Assembly: GCA_900544765.1 (NCBI GenBank)
Contig: UQWI01000006.1
Location: forward strand, 103,865 to 167,864
Reading direction: 5' to 3'
DNA from: an uncultured Eubacteriales bacterium
Lineage (GTDB): Bacteria > Bacillota > Clostridia > Oscillospirales > Oscillospiraceae
DNA length: 64,000 nucleotides
In this document: positions 34,024 through 42,182 of the stretch, one piece after another
Position numbering within the stretch: the stretch's first letter is position 1
Layout: each line of letters starts with the position of its first letter
Notes under the pieces: model-generated
The model's database searches: none
The model's input: only the letters and a program-made list of their open reading frames with translations
What the model was told of the DNA's origin: nothing
Made by a program: the position numbers and the translations under genes

Positions 34024-37000
34024 TTGGATAGTTACAAGCTGTGTGCTCATCCTCGCGGTGCTGCTGATACGGCGCGTGTTTCGCGGGAAGGCTTCGGCTA
34101 GGGCAGTCTATGCGCTGTGGCTCTTCGTGGCTCTGCGGCTGCTGATACCGGGCAGCGTGGCGGTAAACGCCCCGGTGCCGGCAGTGGCGGAGGTAGTAAA
34201 CCGCTCGCCTGTAGTACAGCTCAGCGACAAGCTCGACGGCGCGGACAGCCTGACACTGACGCCGGAGGGTGATGTCGAGGCACATTATTCCGCCGAGGGA
34301 CAGACCGGAGGCACTACGCAAATCGTCGCCGAGAGCGCAGGGCAGCGCGAATTTAACTTTATGAACGCGCTGGTGAGCCTGAAAAAGCTCGTGATACCGG
34401 CCTGGCTCTGCGGGGCGGCGGCGGTGGCGCTTGTGTTTGCGCTCTCTTGGATGAAATTTTCGCGCTCCGTGCGCCGCTCCCGCGAGCTCATACAAGTACC
34501 CGGTACGCCCGTGCGCGTGTATATCTCGGACGCGGTGGACACGCCGTGCCTCTTCGGGCTGTTTTCACCGGCCGTCTATTTGCCGTCATATGTCGCCTCC
34601 GAGGGCAGGCTGATGCGTCACGCGCTTGAGCATGAGCTTTCGCACTACAGGCAGCGCGACCACATCTGGTGCGTCCTGCGCTGTGCCTGCTTAGCGCTGC
34701 ATTGGTACAACCCGCTGGTGTGGCTGGCCGTGAAGCTGTCCAAACGAGACTGTGAGCTTGCCTGTGATGAGGCGACAGTCGGGCGGCTGGGAGAGGCCGA
34801 GCGCGCGAGCTATGGCCGCTCGCTGATACGCCTTACCTGCGAAACTCCGCGCGGCGCAGTGGTCGCCACGGCCATGTGCGCCAGGCCGAAGGAGCTCAAA
34901 GAGAGGATAACTATGCTCACGAAGAACAAGCACAGCATAATCGCGCTCTCGCTTGCCGCCGTGCTTGCCTTCACCGCCACCGCCTGCTCGTTCGTGAGCT
35001 CCGCGACGGAGCCGACAGGTATACCGGGCTCCGACGCCGGGAACGTAGCGCTCCGTGAGGGCACAGAGTCTACATACGACTTCACCGCGCCCGGCGGCGC
35101 GGAAGGCGTGAGGATTTCGGCCTGGGTATTCGACGGCACACGGTGGGTGGAGCAGCCGCAGACAGACGTGGATTGCAGCGCCGAGACGGGCAGCCTCAGC
35201 TTCAGCATAGACACTTCACACAATCTGTACGGCTATGTGCTGGAATTCACCGGCAGGAACACTGTTTCTGCGTCGGGTGAGAGCTTGGGTACGCTGGCCG
35301 GTGATGAGGACGCGGACTTCCGCGGCAGGCATATCAATGCTGGGCCGATTGAGTGCGCCGTCAACGAGACTGTGCCGCTCGTAATGGCGACAACTGCAAG
35401 CGGCGCATCGACCGACTATTTCACAGGCCCGACGGAAATAGAGGACAAAGACGCTGAATACGTCTGCTTCACCATTACCTTCACCGCAGGGGAGGGCAGC
35501 ATACTGCTCAGTGGTCAGGACGAGACCGTCAACCCGCCGTACCAGGCTGTCTACGATTTCACCGCGCCCGAAGGGGCTGGGCGAATACAAGTCAATTTCT
35601 ACAGGCTAAACAATGGAGCGATGGAACTGTGCGAATACCCACTCGACACGGCAGAAGGCGCGCTGACGATAGGCTACGAGGACAATATAATGCTAGATGT
35701 GACCTACTCTGACGGCACCGGCGCAAGCGTCGATGGAATATCCCTCGAAGACATAACTCAGACCAAGACGCAAGGCTGGCGCGTAAATCTCCTGCAAGGC
35801 CGGGAATTTGTCATAACCGGGCAGGAAGTGCCTCTTATGATGTTTTCAAGCGGCTCGATAGGAATGAACTGGGACGCCTACTACAGCCCCTCCAACTACG
35901 CCGACAGCGACGTCAGCTGCGTGGTTGTTACAGTGCGCTTTGTGGGCGGAAACAATCAGCCCAAGGGCCAGATAGCCTATGATGATTCCGTTATAGACAG
36001 CAGCAACCTGAACTTTGACTTCAACGCGCCGGATGGTTCCGACAGCGTATATGTGCGCTTGTACAGGCTCAGCGGCGGGGCTTGGAGCGAGGTAGGAGGA
36101 TTTGTGAGGCAGTACGGCCAGAGCCAGTCCGGCACTCTCGAATGCAGTATTGATTACGAAGCCCTTACGCTGGACTACGGTGTGAGAATGGACGGCGACA
36201 GCGAATACAGTCCGAGCCGGTTCAACTTGGAAACATTGCTTGACTTCTCATGGGGCTGCACATGGCTCACCGAGCCGTATGTGGCACAGGTTAGAGAGGA
36301 AATTCTGCTTGTAATGTTCAACGGCGCTGCCGGAGACGGCGGCTCCAACAGCCTCACATACTTCACAAGGCCGCAGGATATCCCGGCAAACGGCGGAGAT
36401 TATGTCTGCCTGACTGTGACCTTCCTCGCACCGGACGACATCTTAGACCCGATTCAAACCGCTCCGCCATCTGCGCAGAGCGCGGAGCTGGTGGGCTTCG
36501 CAAGCTCATACGGCGACGGCGACTCCTACGAGGACGTAGCGAGCGCGTGGGTACACGACTACGCCGAGAACCTTGTAATCGGCCTCCCGGAGAGCGACCC
36601 GGCCGCCTGCTCGGGCGTGAGCATAGAGGGGTACTCTGTCGTTGCGGCGTCAATGACACAGTCGGAGCGGATAATAGTCGGCGTCAGTCTGTGGTGCGCT
36701 CCACGAAACAGAGCGGCTTTCCTGGACTTCTACGGACAAGTCCTCTATGGTATGCCGCTTGCAGGGCAGTCCAGCGAACCAGCGACAGAAGAGTGCGACA
36801 TCATCCTGTCTCGTTATCTGATACTTGAGCTGGACAACGGCGTTGCCGAGTGCGTCTCCGCAAGCACCGACATGCCGGACTTGTGGGGATACATGTCCAT
36901 GTTCTCAGCGGACAGCTACGAGAGCTTCCTTGCCGGGCTTGACAGCTCGGGAGACGGGGCGAAACAGACGGTTGCGCGCGCCAATTACAGCGAGCTCGAC

Positions 37001-37264
37001 GAGCTCTCCAGCGAGAGTTGGATGGCCCTGCTGGAGGCGCTGGACAGCGTCGCCATAGACGAAAACGGCGACGGCGACCAACTCATACGCGACCTCTACG
37101 CCATGCATGCCGCTGTGAATTCGGACGGCGCTTACGCCGAATGGCTGGGCGGGATACTCTCCGAACAGCGTGAGCACGACGAGGCCTCGTTTACGCTGGC
37201 GCTTGAGAGCTTCAGCGCGGAAGAGCAGCAGGTGATACTCACGCTGGCGGCTCCTCTGACGTAA
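34016..37264 (+). CDS. BlaR1-like M56 sensor peptidase with long repeat-containing exodomain (module 1)
   Basis: 1082 residues. N-terminal M56 membrane domain with zinc motif HELSH (206-210), followed by RQRDHIW and CDEATV as in BlaR1/MecR1. A span with a lipobox-like TATAC precedes an unusual ~740-residue exported region. That region holds at least three related beta-rich units beginning near residues 354 (YDFTAPGGA), 516 (YDFTAPEGA) and 665 (FDFNAPDGS), then a DUF-like C-terminal part. No penicillin-binding (SxxK/SxN/KTG) sensor domain is seen, so the signal is not obviously a beta-lactam. Confidence 0.85.
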   Translation: MLSWIVTSCVLILAVLLIRRVFRGKASARAVYALWLFVALRLLIPGSVAVNAPVPAVAEVVNRSPVVQLSDKLDGADSLTLTPEGDVEAHYSAEGQTGGTTQIVAESAGQREFNFMNALVSLKKLVIPAWLCGAAAVALVFALSWMKFSRSVRRSRELIQVPGTPVRVYISDAVDTPCLFGLFSPAVYLPSYVASEGRLMRHALEHELSHYRQRDHIWCVLRCACLALHWYNPLVWLAVKLSKRDCELACDEATVGRLGEAERASYGRSLIRLTCETPRGAVVATAMCARPKELKERITMLTKNKHSIIALSLAAVLAFTATACSFVSSATEPTGIPGSDAGNVALREGTESTYDFTAPGGAEGVRISAWVFDGTRWVEQPQTDVDCSAETGSLSFSIDTSHNLYGYVLEFTGRNTVSASGESLGTLAGDEDADFRGRHINAGPIECAVNETVPLVMATTASGASTDYFTGPTEIEDKDAEYVCFTITFTAGEGSILLSGQDETVNPPYQAVYDFTAPEGAGRIQVNFYRLNNGAMELCEYPLDTAEGALTIGYEDNIMLDVTYSDGTGASVDGISLEDITQTKTQGWRVNLLQGREFVITGQEVPLMMFSSGSIGMNWDAYYSPSNYADSDVSCVVVTVRFVGGNNQPKGQIAYDDSVIDSSNLNFDFNAPDGSDSVYVRLYRLSGGAWSEVGGFVRQYGQSQSGTLECSIDYEALTLDYGVRMDGDSEYSPSRFNLETLLDFSWGCTWLTEPYVAQVREEILLVMFNGAAGDGGSNSLTYFTRPQDIPANGGDYVCLTVTFLAPDDILDPIQTAPPSAQSAELVGFASSYGDGDSYEDVASAWVHDYAENLVIGLPESDPAACSGVSIEGYSVVAASMTQSERIIVGVSLWCAPRNRAAFLDFYGQVLYGMPLAGQSSEPATEECDIILSRYLILELDNGVAECVSASTDMPDLWGYMSMFSADSYESFLAGLDSSGDGAKQTVARANYSELDELSSESWMALLEALDSVAIDENGDGDQLIRDLYAMHAAVNSDGAYAEWLGGILSEQREHDEASFTLALESFSAEEQQVILTLAAPLT

Positions 37265-37273
37265 AACAAAAAC

Positions 37274-37309
37274 CAGCCTGGACAAAACCGTCCAGGCTGT
37301 TTCATTTTA
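37274..37309. terminator. Terminator between convergent genes
   Basis: 10-bp perfect stem CAGCCTGGAC/GTCCAGGCTG (37274-37283, 37290-37299), six-base loop, then TTTCATTTT; the 3' end overlaps the stop of the convergent gene. Confidence 0.85.
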
Positions 37310-37976
37310 TCAGCTTTGTCAGCGCTTTCTCGTCCGCCGTGGGGCATAAATCCCGCAGCCGGGCCAGGAGGCGCGCTCTGCTCTCTGAAGGCGGGCGCGA
37401 GTACGCCGCGCGCGGCAGCGCTTCGCCCAGAAAGCTTTCCGTTATGGCGTAGCGCGCCAGTCCCCAGCCGTATGGCTGCCCGTGCTTGTCGCGCGGATAT
37501 TCAAAGCCGCAGACCGTGATATAAGTCTGCATCTGCAGCCGGGTAAGGCAGGTTTCAAAGCCCTTCTCGACGCCGGAGGCGCGCCGCAGTTCGCGCGTGA
37601 GCAAGGGGCCGTTTTGTGCGAGCGCGTCCATAATCTGCTTGTCGCGGTAGTTGGCGAGGCCGTCCTCCCAGCGCGCGTCGAAGTCATAGCCGTCGCGCCT
37701 GTAGTTGGCGAGGTCGGGGTAATATTCCCGGGAGCAGAAGCCCGCCTTACCTGCAAACAGCTTGCCGTATGCCACGCTGCCGCGCCTGGCGACCTCCATG
37801 CGCCATTCCCACGGCCCGTCAACATCACCGGCAAACCAATATCTGGACGGCGTAAGCTCTTCGACCGAGAAGCCCGGCACACCGCAGTAGAAGAACGGCA
37901 GCAGTCCGTATCTATCTGCCGCACGCTCCAGGCTGTTTGCGTCTGTTAACTCAAAATCTATGATTTCTCGCAACAA
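37302..37976 (-). CDS. AlkZ-related conserved protein
   Basis: 224 residues. The segments FFYCGVPGFSVEEL, YWFAGDVDGPWEWRME, GSVAYGKLFAGKAGFCS and ANYRRDGYDFDARWEDGL are those of a conserved Clostridia family that databases label AlkZ-related (winged-helix DNA glycosylase relatives); the C-terminal half looks like a winged helix (LAQNGPLLTRELRRASGVEKG). Whether it acts on DNA is unknown. It lies between a sensor module and the ArsR gene, and the ArsR gene is upstream on the same strand with a six-base gap, so they may be co-transcribed. Confidence 0.5.
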   Translation of the reverse strand: MLREIIDFELTDANSLERAADRYGLLPFFYCGVPGFSVEELTPSRYWFAGDVDGPWEWRMEVARRGSVAYGKLFAGKAGFCSREYYPDLANYRRDGYDFDARWEDGLANYRDKQIMDALAQNGPLLTRELRRASGVEKGFETCLTRLQMQTYITVCGFEYPRDKHGQPYGWGLARYAITESFLGEALPRAAYSRPPSESRARLLARLRDLCPTADEKALTKLIK

Positions 37977-37982
37977 CTGCTG

Positions 37983-38369
37983 TTACTCCCCATGCTCGTG
38001 TACCCCGGCACAGTCAGGGCAGGTTATCTCCACAAGCTCTTCAATGACATGATGCAGCAGTCTGGCCTGCTGCGTATCCGCCGCCTTGTAGTACACCTCT
38101 TTGCCGACCCGGCGCGAGGTTATAAGGCCGCCGTTTTTCAGCTGCCTCAGATGGTGGGACACGGCGGGGGAGGACATGTCTACGATGGCCGAAATGTTTA
38201 TGACGCACTCTTCGCAGTGGCAGAGCAGCCAGAAAATGCGTATGCGGCTTGTGTCATCCATCAGCTTAAAAACATCAGCAACTACCTGAAAGGCCTCTCC
38301 CTTAGGCATATGCTCTACTACATGGGAAACGTCTCCGCCGTGGTCATGCGGCAGATTCGGGTAAGACAT
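37983..38369 (-). CDS. ArsR/SmtB-family metal-responsive repressor
   Basis: 128 residues from ATG 38369 (AGGAGG seven bases upstream). Winged helix with the metal-site motif CHCEEC preceding the DNA-binding helix SSPAVSHHLRQLKNGGLI. His-rich ends (HDHGGDVSH at the N terminus; CPDCAGVHEHGE at the C terminus) supply extra ligands, suggesting Zn, Cd or Pb sensing like CadC. Divergent from the HMA/P1B ATPase genes, with matching palindromes in both promoters, so it probably controls both. Confidence 0.9.
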   Translation of the reverse strand: MSYPNLPHDHGGDVSHVVEHMPKGEAFQVVADVFKLMDDTSRIRIFWLLCHCEECVINISAIVDMSSPAVSHHLRQLKNGGLITSRRVGKEVYYKAADTQQARLLHHVIEELVEITCPDCAGVHEHGE

Positions 38370-38383
38370 ATGCACTCCTCCTG

Positions 38384-38428
38384 ATTAAATAGTAATTTAA
38401 TGATATCACAGGTATCTTAAAAAGACAA
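38384..38428 (-). promoter_or_regulatory. Promoter and operator of the arsR-type gene
   Basis: Minus strand: -35 TTGTCT (38423-38428), 17-base spacer, -10 TATCAT (38400-38405), overlapping the perfect palindrome ATTAAAT-N4-ATTTAAT (38384-38401). Confidence 0.75.
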
Positions 38429-38464
38429 ACAGGAAATTTCCCCTCGTTTTTTCTCACAAAGCCC

Positions 38465-38522
38465 TTGACAACTGCGTAGGATATGGTATACTTCAATTAC
38501 ACAATTAAACAATCGTTTAATT
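38465..38522 (+). promoter_or_regulatory. Promoter and operator of the HMA/P1B-ATPase operon
   Basis: TTGACA (38465-38470), 16-base spacer, TATACT (38487-38492), then the perfect palindrome AATTAAAC-N4-GTTTAATT (38503-38522) at the expected transcription start. It shares arm length, spacing and ATTAAA/TTTAAT core with the site at 38384-38401. Confidence 0.8.
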
Positions 38523-38560
38523 CAAACGCCAAAATATTTTGCTTCAAGGAGCTGTTAAAG

Positions 38561-38779
38561 ATGAAGAAGAGCTACAAAATCGATGTCGACTGCGCCAACT
38601 GCGCCAATAAGATGGAGATTGCGGCCAAGGCAACTCCGGGCGTCAAGGACGCCGTCGTGAACTTCATGACGCTGAAGATGAACGTGGAATTCGACGAGGG
38701 CGCCGACCACAAAGCGGTCATGCAGGACGTGCTCAAGGCCTGCAAAAGGGTCGAAAGCGACTGCGAAATCTTCATCTGA
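38561..38779 (+). CDS. Stand-alone heavy-metal-associated (HMA) domain protein
   Basis: 72 residues, a single ferredoxin-like HMA domain with the metal motif DCANCANKME (Cys11 and Cys14). It probably delivers metal to the ATPase encoded next, whose own N terminus lacks an HMA domain. AAGGAG lies before the ATG at 38561. A GC-rich hairpin (38787-38807) separates the two genes and may adjust their ratio. Confidence 0.92.
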   Translation: MKKSYKIDVDCANCANKMEIAAKATPGVKDAVVNFMTLKMNVEFDEGADHKAVMQDVLKACKRVESDCEIFI

Positions 38780-38786
38780 CGGCAAC

Positions 38787-38807
38787 GGGCGGGCGTCTTG
38801 CCCGCCC
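38787..38807 (+). terminator. Intercistronic hairpin between HMA and ATPase genes
   Basis: Perfect 8-bp stem GGGCGGGC/GCCCGCCC with GTCTT loop, followed by only TAAAAT. Without a T-run it is more likely an attenuator or mRNA-stability element than a full terminator. Confidence 0.6.
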
Positions 38808-38834
38808 TAAAATACGGGAAGGGGGATGCGGAAT

Positions 38835-40721
38835 ATGAATCGCAAGCAGAAGAAAATGCTCTCGCGCATTATTATCTCCGCCGCGCTGCTTATAGCGCTG
38901 AACTTCGTACCTGTCGAGGGCTGGCTCAGGTTTCTGTGCTACATGGCGCCATACCTGGTCATAGGCTACGACATACTCATAAAGGCGGGCAAGGGCATAG
39001 CCCACCGGCAGATAACCGACGAGAATTTCCTCATGGCCGTGGCGACAGTGGGCGCGATAGCGCTTGCTCTCTATGAGGGAAGCGGCGACTACACTGAGGC
39101 AATCGCGGTCATGCTGTTCTACCAGATAGGCGAGTGGTTCCAGAGCTACGCCGTAGGCAAGTCCCGCCGCAACATTTCCGAGCTCATGGACATCCGTCCG
39201 GACTACGCCAACATCGAGGTCGACGGCAAGCTTGAAAAGGTAGACCCCGACGAGGTGGAGGTCGGCACGAAGATCGTTGTGCAGCCGGGCGAGAAGGTGC
39301 CGATAGACGGAGTAATCGTCGAGGGCGAGAGCACGCTGAACACTGCCGCACTTACCGGAGAGAGCTTGCCGCGCGACGCCAAGGCGGGTGACGAGATAAT
39401 CTCAGGCTGCATCAACATGACCGGCCTTTTGAAGATTCGCACTACTAAGGAGTTTGGCGAGAGCACGGTAAGCAAGATACTGGACCTCGTTGAGAATGCC
39501 TCCAGCCGCAAGAGCCGCAGCGAGGCCTTTATCAGCCGCTTTGCCCGCGTTTACACACCGGCTGTCTGCGGCAGCGCGCTGCTGCTGGCCGTCGTCCCGC
39601 CTCTGGTGCGGATACTCGGGATGGATATGTCCGGCGACTGGGGGACTTGGATTTACCGTGCGCTGACCTTCCTCGTGGCGAGCTGCCCCTGCGCGCTGGT
39701 TATCAGCATCCCGCTGAGCTTCTTCGCCGGTATCGGCGGGGCCAGCAAGGAGGGCGTGCTCGTCAAGGGTTCCAACTACCTGGAAACACTCAGCCAGACG
39801 CGCATAGTGGTATTTGACAAGACCGGAACGCTGACCAAGGGAGTGTTCGAGGTCAACGGTATACACCACAGCCCTTACGATGACGCGACGCTTGTTGAGT
39901 ACGCTGCGCTCGCCGAGAGCGCGAGCTCTCATCCCATAAGCAAGAGCCTTCAGGCGGCCTACGGCAGGGAGATAGACCGAAGCCGCGTTTCCAACATCAA
40001 GGAACTCAGCGGCCAGGGCGTAATTGCAACGGTAGATGGACACGCAGTCGCAGCCGGCAACGACAAGCTCATGGACAGCTTGGATGTCAACTACATCGAG
40101 TGCCACAGCGTGGGCACGATAATACACATGGCCATCGACGGTGAATACGCCGGGCACATCGTCATATCCGACGTGGAGAAGCCCGACGCGCGCGAGGCCG
40201 TTGCCGCACTCAAGAAATGCGGTGTGCGCGAGACAGTCATGCTCACCGGCGACTCTAAAAAGGTTGCCGACGCCGTGGCACGCGACCTCGGCATCGACAA
40301 GGTGTACAGCGAGCTGCTGCCTGCCGGTAAGGTTGAAAAGGTGGAAGAGCTGATAGGCAGTAAGGATGTCAAGTCGAAGCTCGCCTTTGTGGGCGACGGC
40401 ATCAATGACGCGCCTGTGCTCTCGCGCGCGGATATCGGCATAGCTATGGGCGCCATGGGCTCTGACGCCGCCATAGAAGCGGCCGACGTGGTGCTCATGG
40501 ACGACGATCCGATGAAGATAGCCAAGGCGATAAAGATTTCCCGCAAGTGCCTGCGTATTGTCTATCAGAACATCGTGTTTGCCATCGGCATCAAGCTGGC
40601 TTGCCTTGTGCTCGTAGCCTTCGGCGCTGCAAATATGTGGCTTGCAATCTTCGCCGACGTGGGAGTCATGATACTCGCCGTACTCAACGCAATAAGGGCG
40701 ATGTTCACCAAAAACGTCTGA
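38835..40721 (+). CDS. P1B-type heavy-metal ATPase, Zn/Cd type
   Basis: 628 residues. Actuator loop TGES, membrane metal site CPC (residues 284-286), phosphorylation site DKTGTLT with Asp328, ATP-binding SSHP, hinge GDGINDAP, and a C-terminal span with the Asp of IFADVG that marks the P1B-2 (ZntA/CadA) class. No N-terminal HMA domain is fused; it is supplied by the 72-residue gene upstream. It would export Zn(II), Cd(II) or Pb(II). Start 38835 chosen over 38826 for ribosome-site spacing. Confidence 0.93.
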   Translation: MNRKQKKMLSRIIISAALLIALNFVPVEGWLRFLCYMAPYLVIGYDILIKAGKGIAHRQITDENFLMAVATVGAIALALYEGSGDYTEAIAVMLFYQIGEWFQSYAVGKSRRNISELMDIRPDYANIEVDGKLEKVDPDEVEVGTKIVVQPGEKVPIDGVIVEGESTLNTAALTGESLPRDAKAGDEIISGCINMTGLLKIRTTKEFGESTVSKILDLVENASSRKSRSEAFISRFARVYTPAVCGSALLLAVVPPLVRILGMDMSGDWGTWIYRALTFLVASCPCALVISIPLSFFAGIGGASKEGVLVKGSNYLETLSQTRIVVFDKTGTLTKGVFEVNGIHHSPYDDATLVEYAALAESASSHPISKSLQAAYGREIDRSRVSNIKELSGQGVIATVDGHAVAAGNDKLMDSLDVNYIECHSVGTIIHMAIDGEYAGHIVISDVEKPDAREAVAALKKCGVRETVMLTGDSKKVADAVARDLGIDKVYSELLPAGKVEKVEELIGSKDVKSKLAFVGDGINDAPVLSRADIGIAMGAMGSDAAIEAADVVLMDDDPMKIAKAIKISRKCLRIVYQNIVFAIGIKLACLVLVAFGAANMWLAIFADVGVMILAVLNAIRAMFTKNV

Positions 40722-40771
40722 AAATGTTGACGCCCCGGCCGCTTGTGTGATAGAGTGGCCGGGGTGATTCT

Positions 40772-41506
40772 ATGCCTTTTGAGCTCTCGGTACTGAAAAG
40801 CAATCTGCGCGTTTCGGGCTTGAATGTAAACTATACGGACGAGACCGGCTCAACTAACGCCGACCTCATCAACGACGTTTCCGCGGCGTCTGGCTCTGTC
40901 ATGATAGCCGGAAAACAGAACGCGGGACGCGGACGCATGCAGCGCGCTTTTGCCTCGCCGGACGGCGGGCTGTATATGAGTGTTCTCTTTAGGAATATCC
41001 GCGCAGAGGACGCGCTTGCTTTCACGCCGCGCGCGGCCGTGGCGGTCGCGTTGGCGATTGAGCGGATATCCGGCCGCCGCACGGGCATCAAATGGGTAAA
41101 CGATGTCCTCATAGAAGGCAGGAAGGTCTGCGGTATCCTGGCTGAAGCCGTGACGCGCCGTACAATGGACATGGTGCTTGGAATCGGCGTGAACGTCGCG
41201 GAGCCGGAGGGTGGTTTCCCGGAGGAACTGCGCGGCATAGCCGGGGCTGTGTTCAAAAACCCGCCGGAGTTTTCCCGGGAAAAACTGGCTGCCTGTATAT
41301 TAAACTCTCTCTTTGACGACGGGCTCGACGTGTACAGCGAGTACGTCAGCCGCAGTGTTGTAATTGGACGCAACATAACGGTGCACCGCGCCGGTGGGTC
41401 TTACGCGGCGAAGGCGCTGGAGATTGACCGTGACTACCGCTTGATAATAGAGCGCGACGGGCGCTGTGAGGCGCTCAATTCCGGTGAAGTTAGTATACGT
41501 CTGTGA
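40772..41506 (+). CDS. birA: Biotin--[acetyl-CoA-carboxylase] ligase
   Basis: 244 residues. Contains the biotinyl-5'-AMP loop as GRGRMQRAF, the IKWVNDVLIEGRKVCGIL motif and GIGVNV, followed by a small C-terminal SH3-like domain (about 195-244). The N-terminal repressor helix-turn-helix of bifunctional BirA is missing, so it is a ligase only. Ends in its own terminator. Confidence 0.95.
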   Translation: MPFELSVLKSNLRVSGLNVNYTDETGSTNADLINDVSAASGSVMIAGKQNAGRGRMQRAFASPDGGLYMSVLFRNIRAEDALAFTPRAAVAVALAIERISGRRTGIKWVNDVLIEGRKVCGILAEAVTRRTMDMVLGIGVNVAEPEGGFPEELRGIAGAVFKNPPEFSREKLAACILNSLFDDGLDVYSEYVSRSVVIGRNITVHRAGGSYAAKALEIDRDYRLIIERDGRCEALNSGEVSIRL

Positions 41507-41508
41507 AA

Positions 41509-41541
41509 AACCTCGGAGCTTGAGCCGCTCCGGGGTTTTCA
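41509..41541 (+). terminator. Terminator after birA
   Basis: 11-bp stem (41509-41519 with 41527-41537, one G-T pair), seven-base loop, followed by TTTTC. Confidence 0.8.
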
Positions 41542-41728
41542 CGCTATATCAACAGCAGCGGCTTGACGGTGCGCTAAAAGCAGCCGGTGAGCTCGGACTC
41601 CCTGCGGCACAGTAAAATACATTATATATTCGCAATAGAAATTGTGAGCACAGAGGTATGATGCTGTTGAATAATTTGAGTAAATAAGCCGCGCCTTATC
41701 TGTTGGGCCGTCAATATGCAAAATACAG

Positions 41729-41779
41729 TTGACAAATGTAGCTTAGCATGCTAGAGTGAAGCTGAAAGCTACGAATGTA
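41729..41779 (+). promoter_or_regulatory. BlaI-type promoter/operators, module 2
   Basis: TTGACA (41729-41734), 17-base spacer, TAGAGT (41752-41757). GACAAATGTA (41731-41740) and TACGAATGTA (41770-41779) each match the BlaI/MecI box TACAAATGTA at nine of ten positions; a perfect palindrome TAGCATGCTA (41744-41753) overlaps the -10. Confidence 0.75.
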
Positions 41780-41798
41780 AACTAGGGGGTGCTGCATC

Positions 41799-42182
41799 AT
41801 GCAGAGGGAAGAGAGAGGTATATCCGCAGCCGAGCTCGAAGTGATGCGAGTGCTCTGGTCGGCGGGCAAGCCGCTGAATATAACTGATATACGCTTGGGC
41901 CTTGAGGGCACAGGATGGGAGGCGTCCACTATAAAGACGCTTGTGGCGCGGCTTGTCAAGAAGGGTGAACTGAAACAGGAAAAGCGGGAGGTATATTACT
42001 ATTTGCCCACCGTGTCGCGCGAGGAATACGGCTCCGTAGAGGTCAGACGCCTGGCGGAGAAGGTTTACGGCGGTGGGCTGACAAAGCTGGTGGCAAGTTT
42101 TGTCGAGGGAGGCGAGTTCTCAGAGAGCGAGCTTGACGAGCTTCGCGCCATCCTTGACCGGGCTGGGGAGGGAAAAACATGA
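41799..42182 (+). CDS. BlaI/MecI-family repressor (module 2)
   Basis: 127 residues. Winged helix ISAAELEVMRVLWSAGKPLN, recognition region WEASTIKTLVARLVKKGEL, then YYYLPTVSREEY and a C-terminal dimerisation helix. The ATG overlaps nothing upstream and its stop overlaps the M56 gene (ATGA). Paralogue of the repressor at 33649-34023 but with a different operator type, so cross-talk is not expected from sequence alone. Confidence 0.92.
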   Translation: MQREERGISAAELEVMRVLWSAGKPLNITDIRLGLEGTGWEASTIKTLVARLVKKGELKQEKREVYYYLPTVSREEYGSVEVRRLAEKVYGGGLTKLVASFVEGGEFSESELDELRAILDRAGEGKT

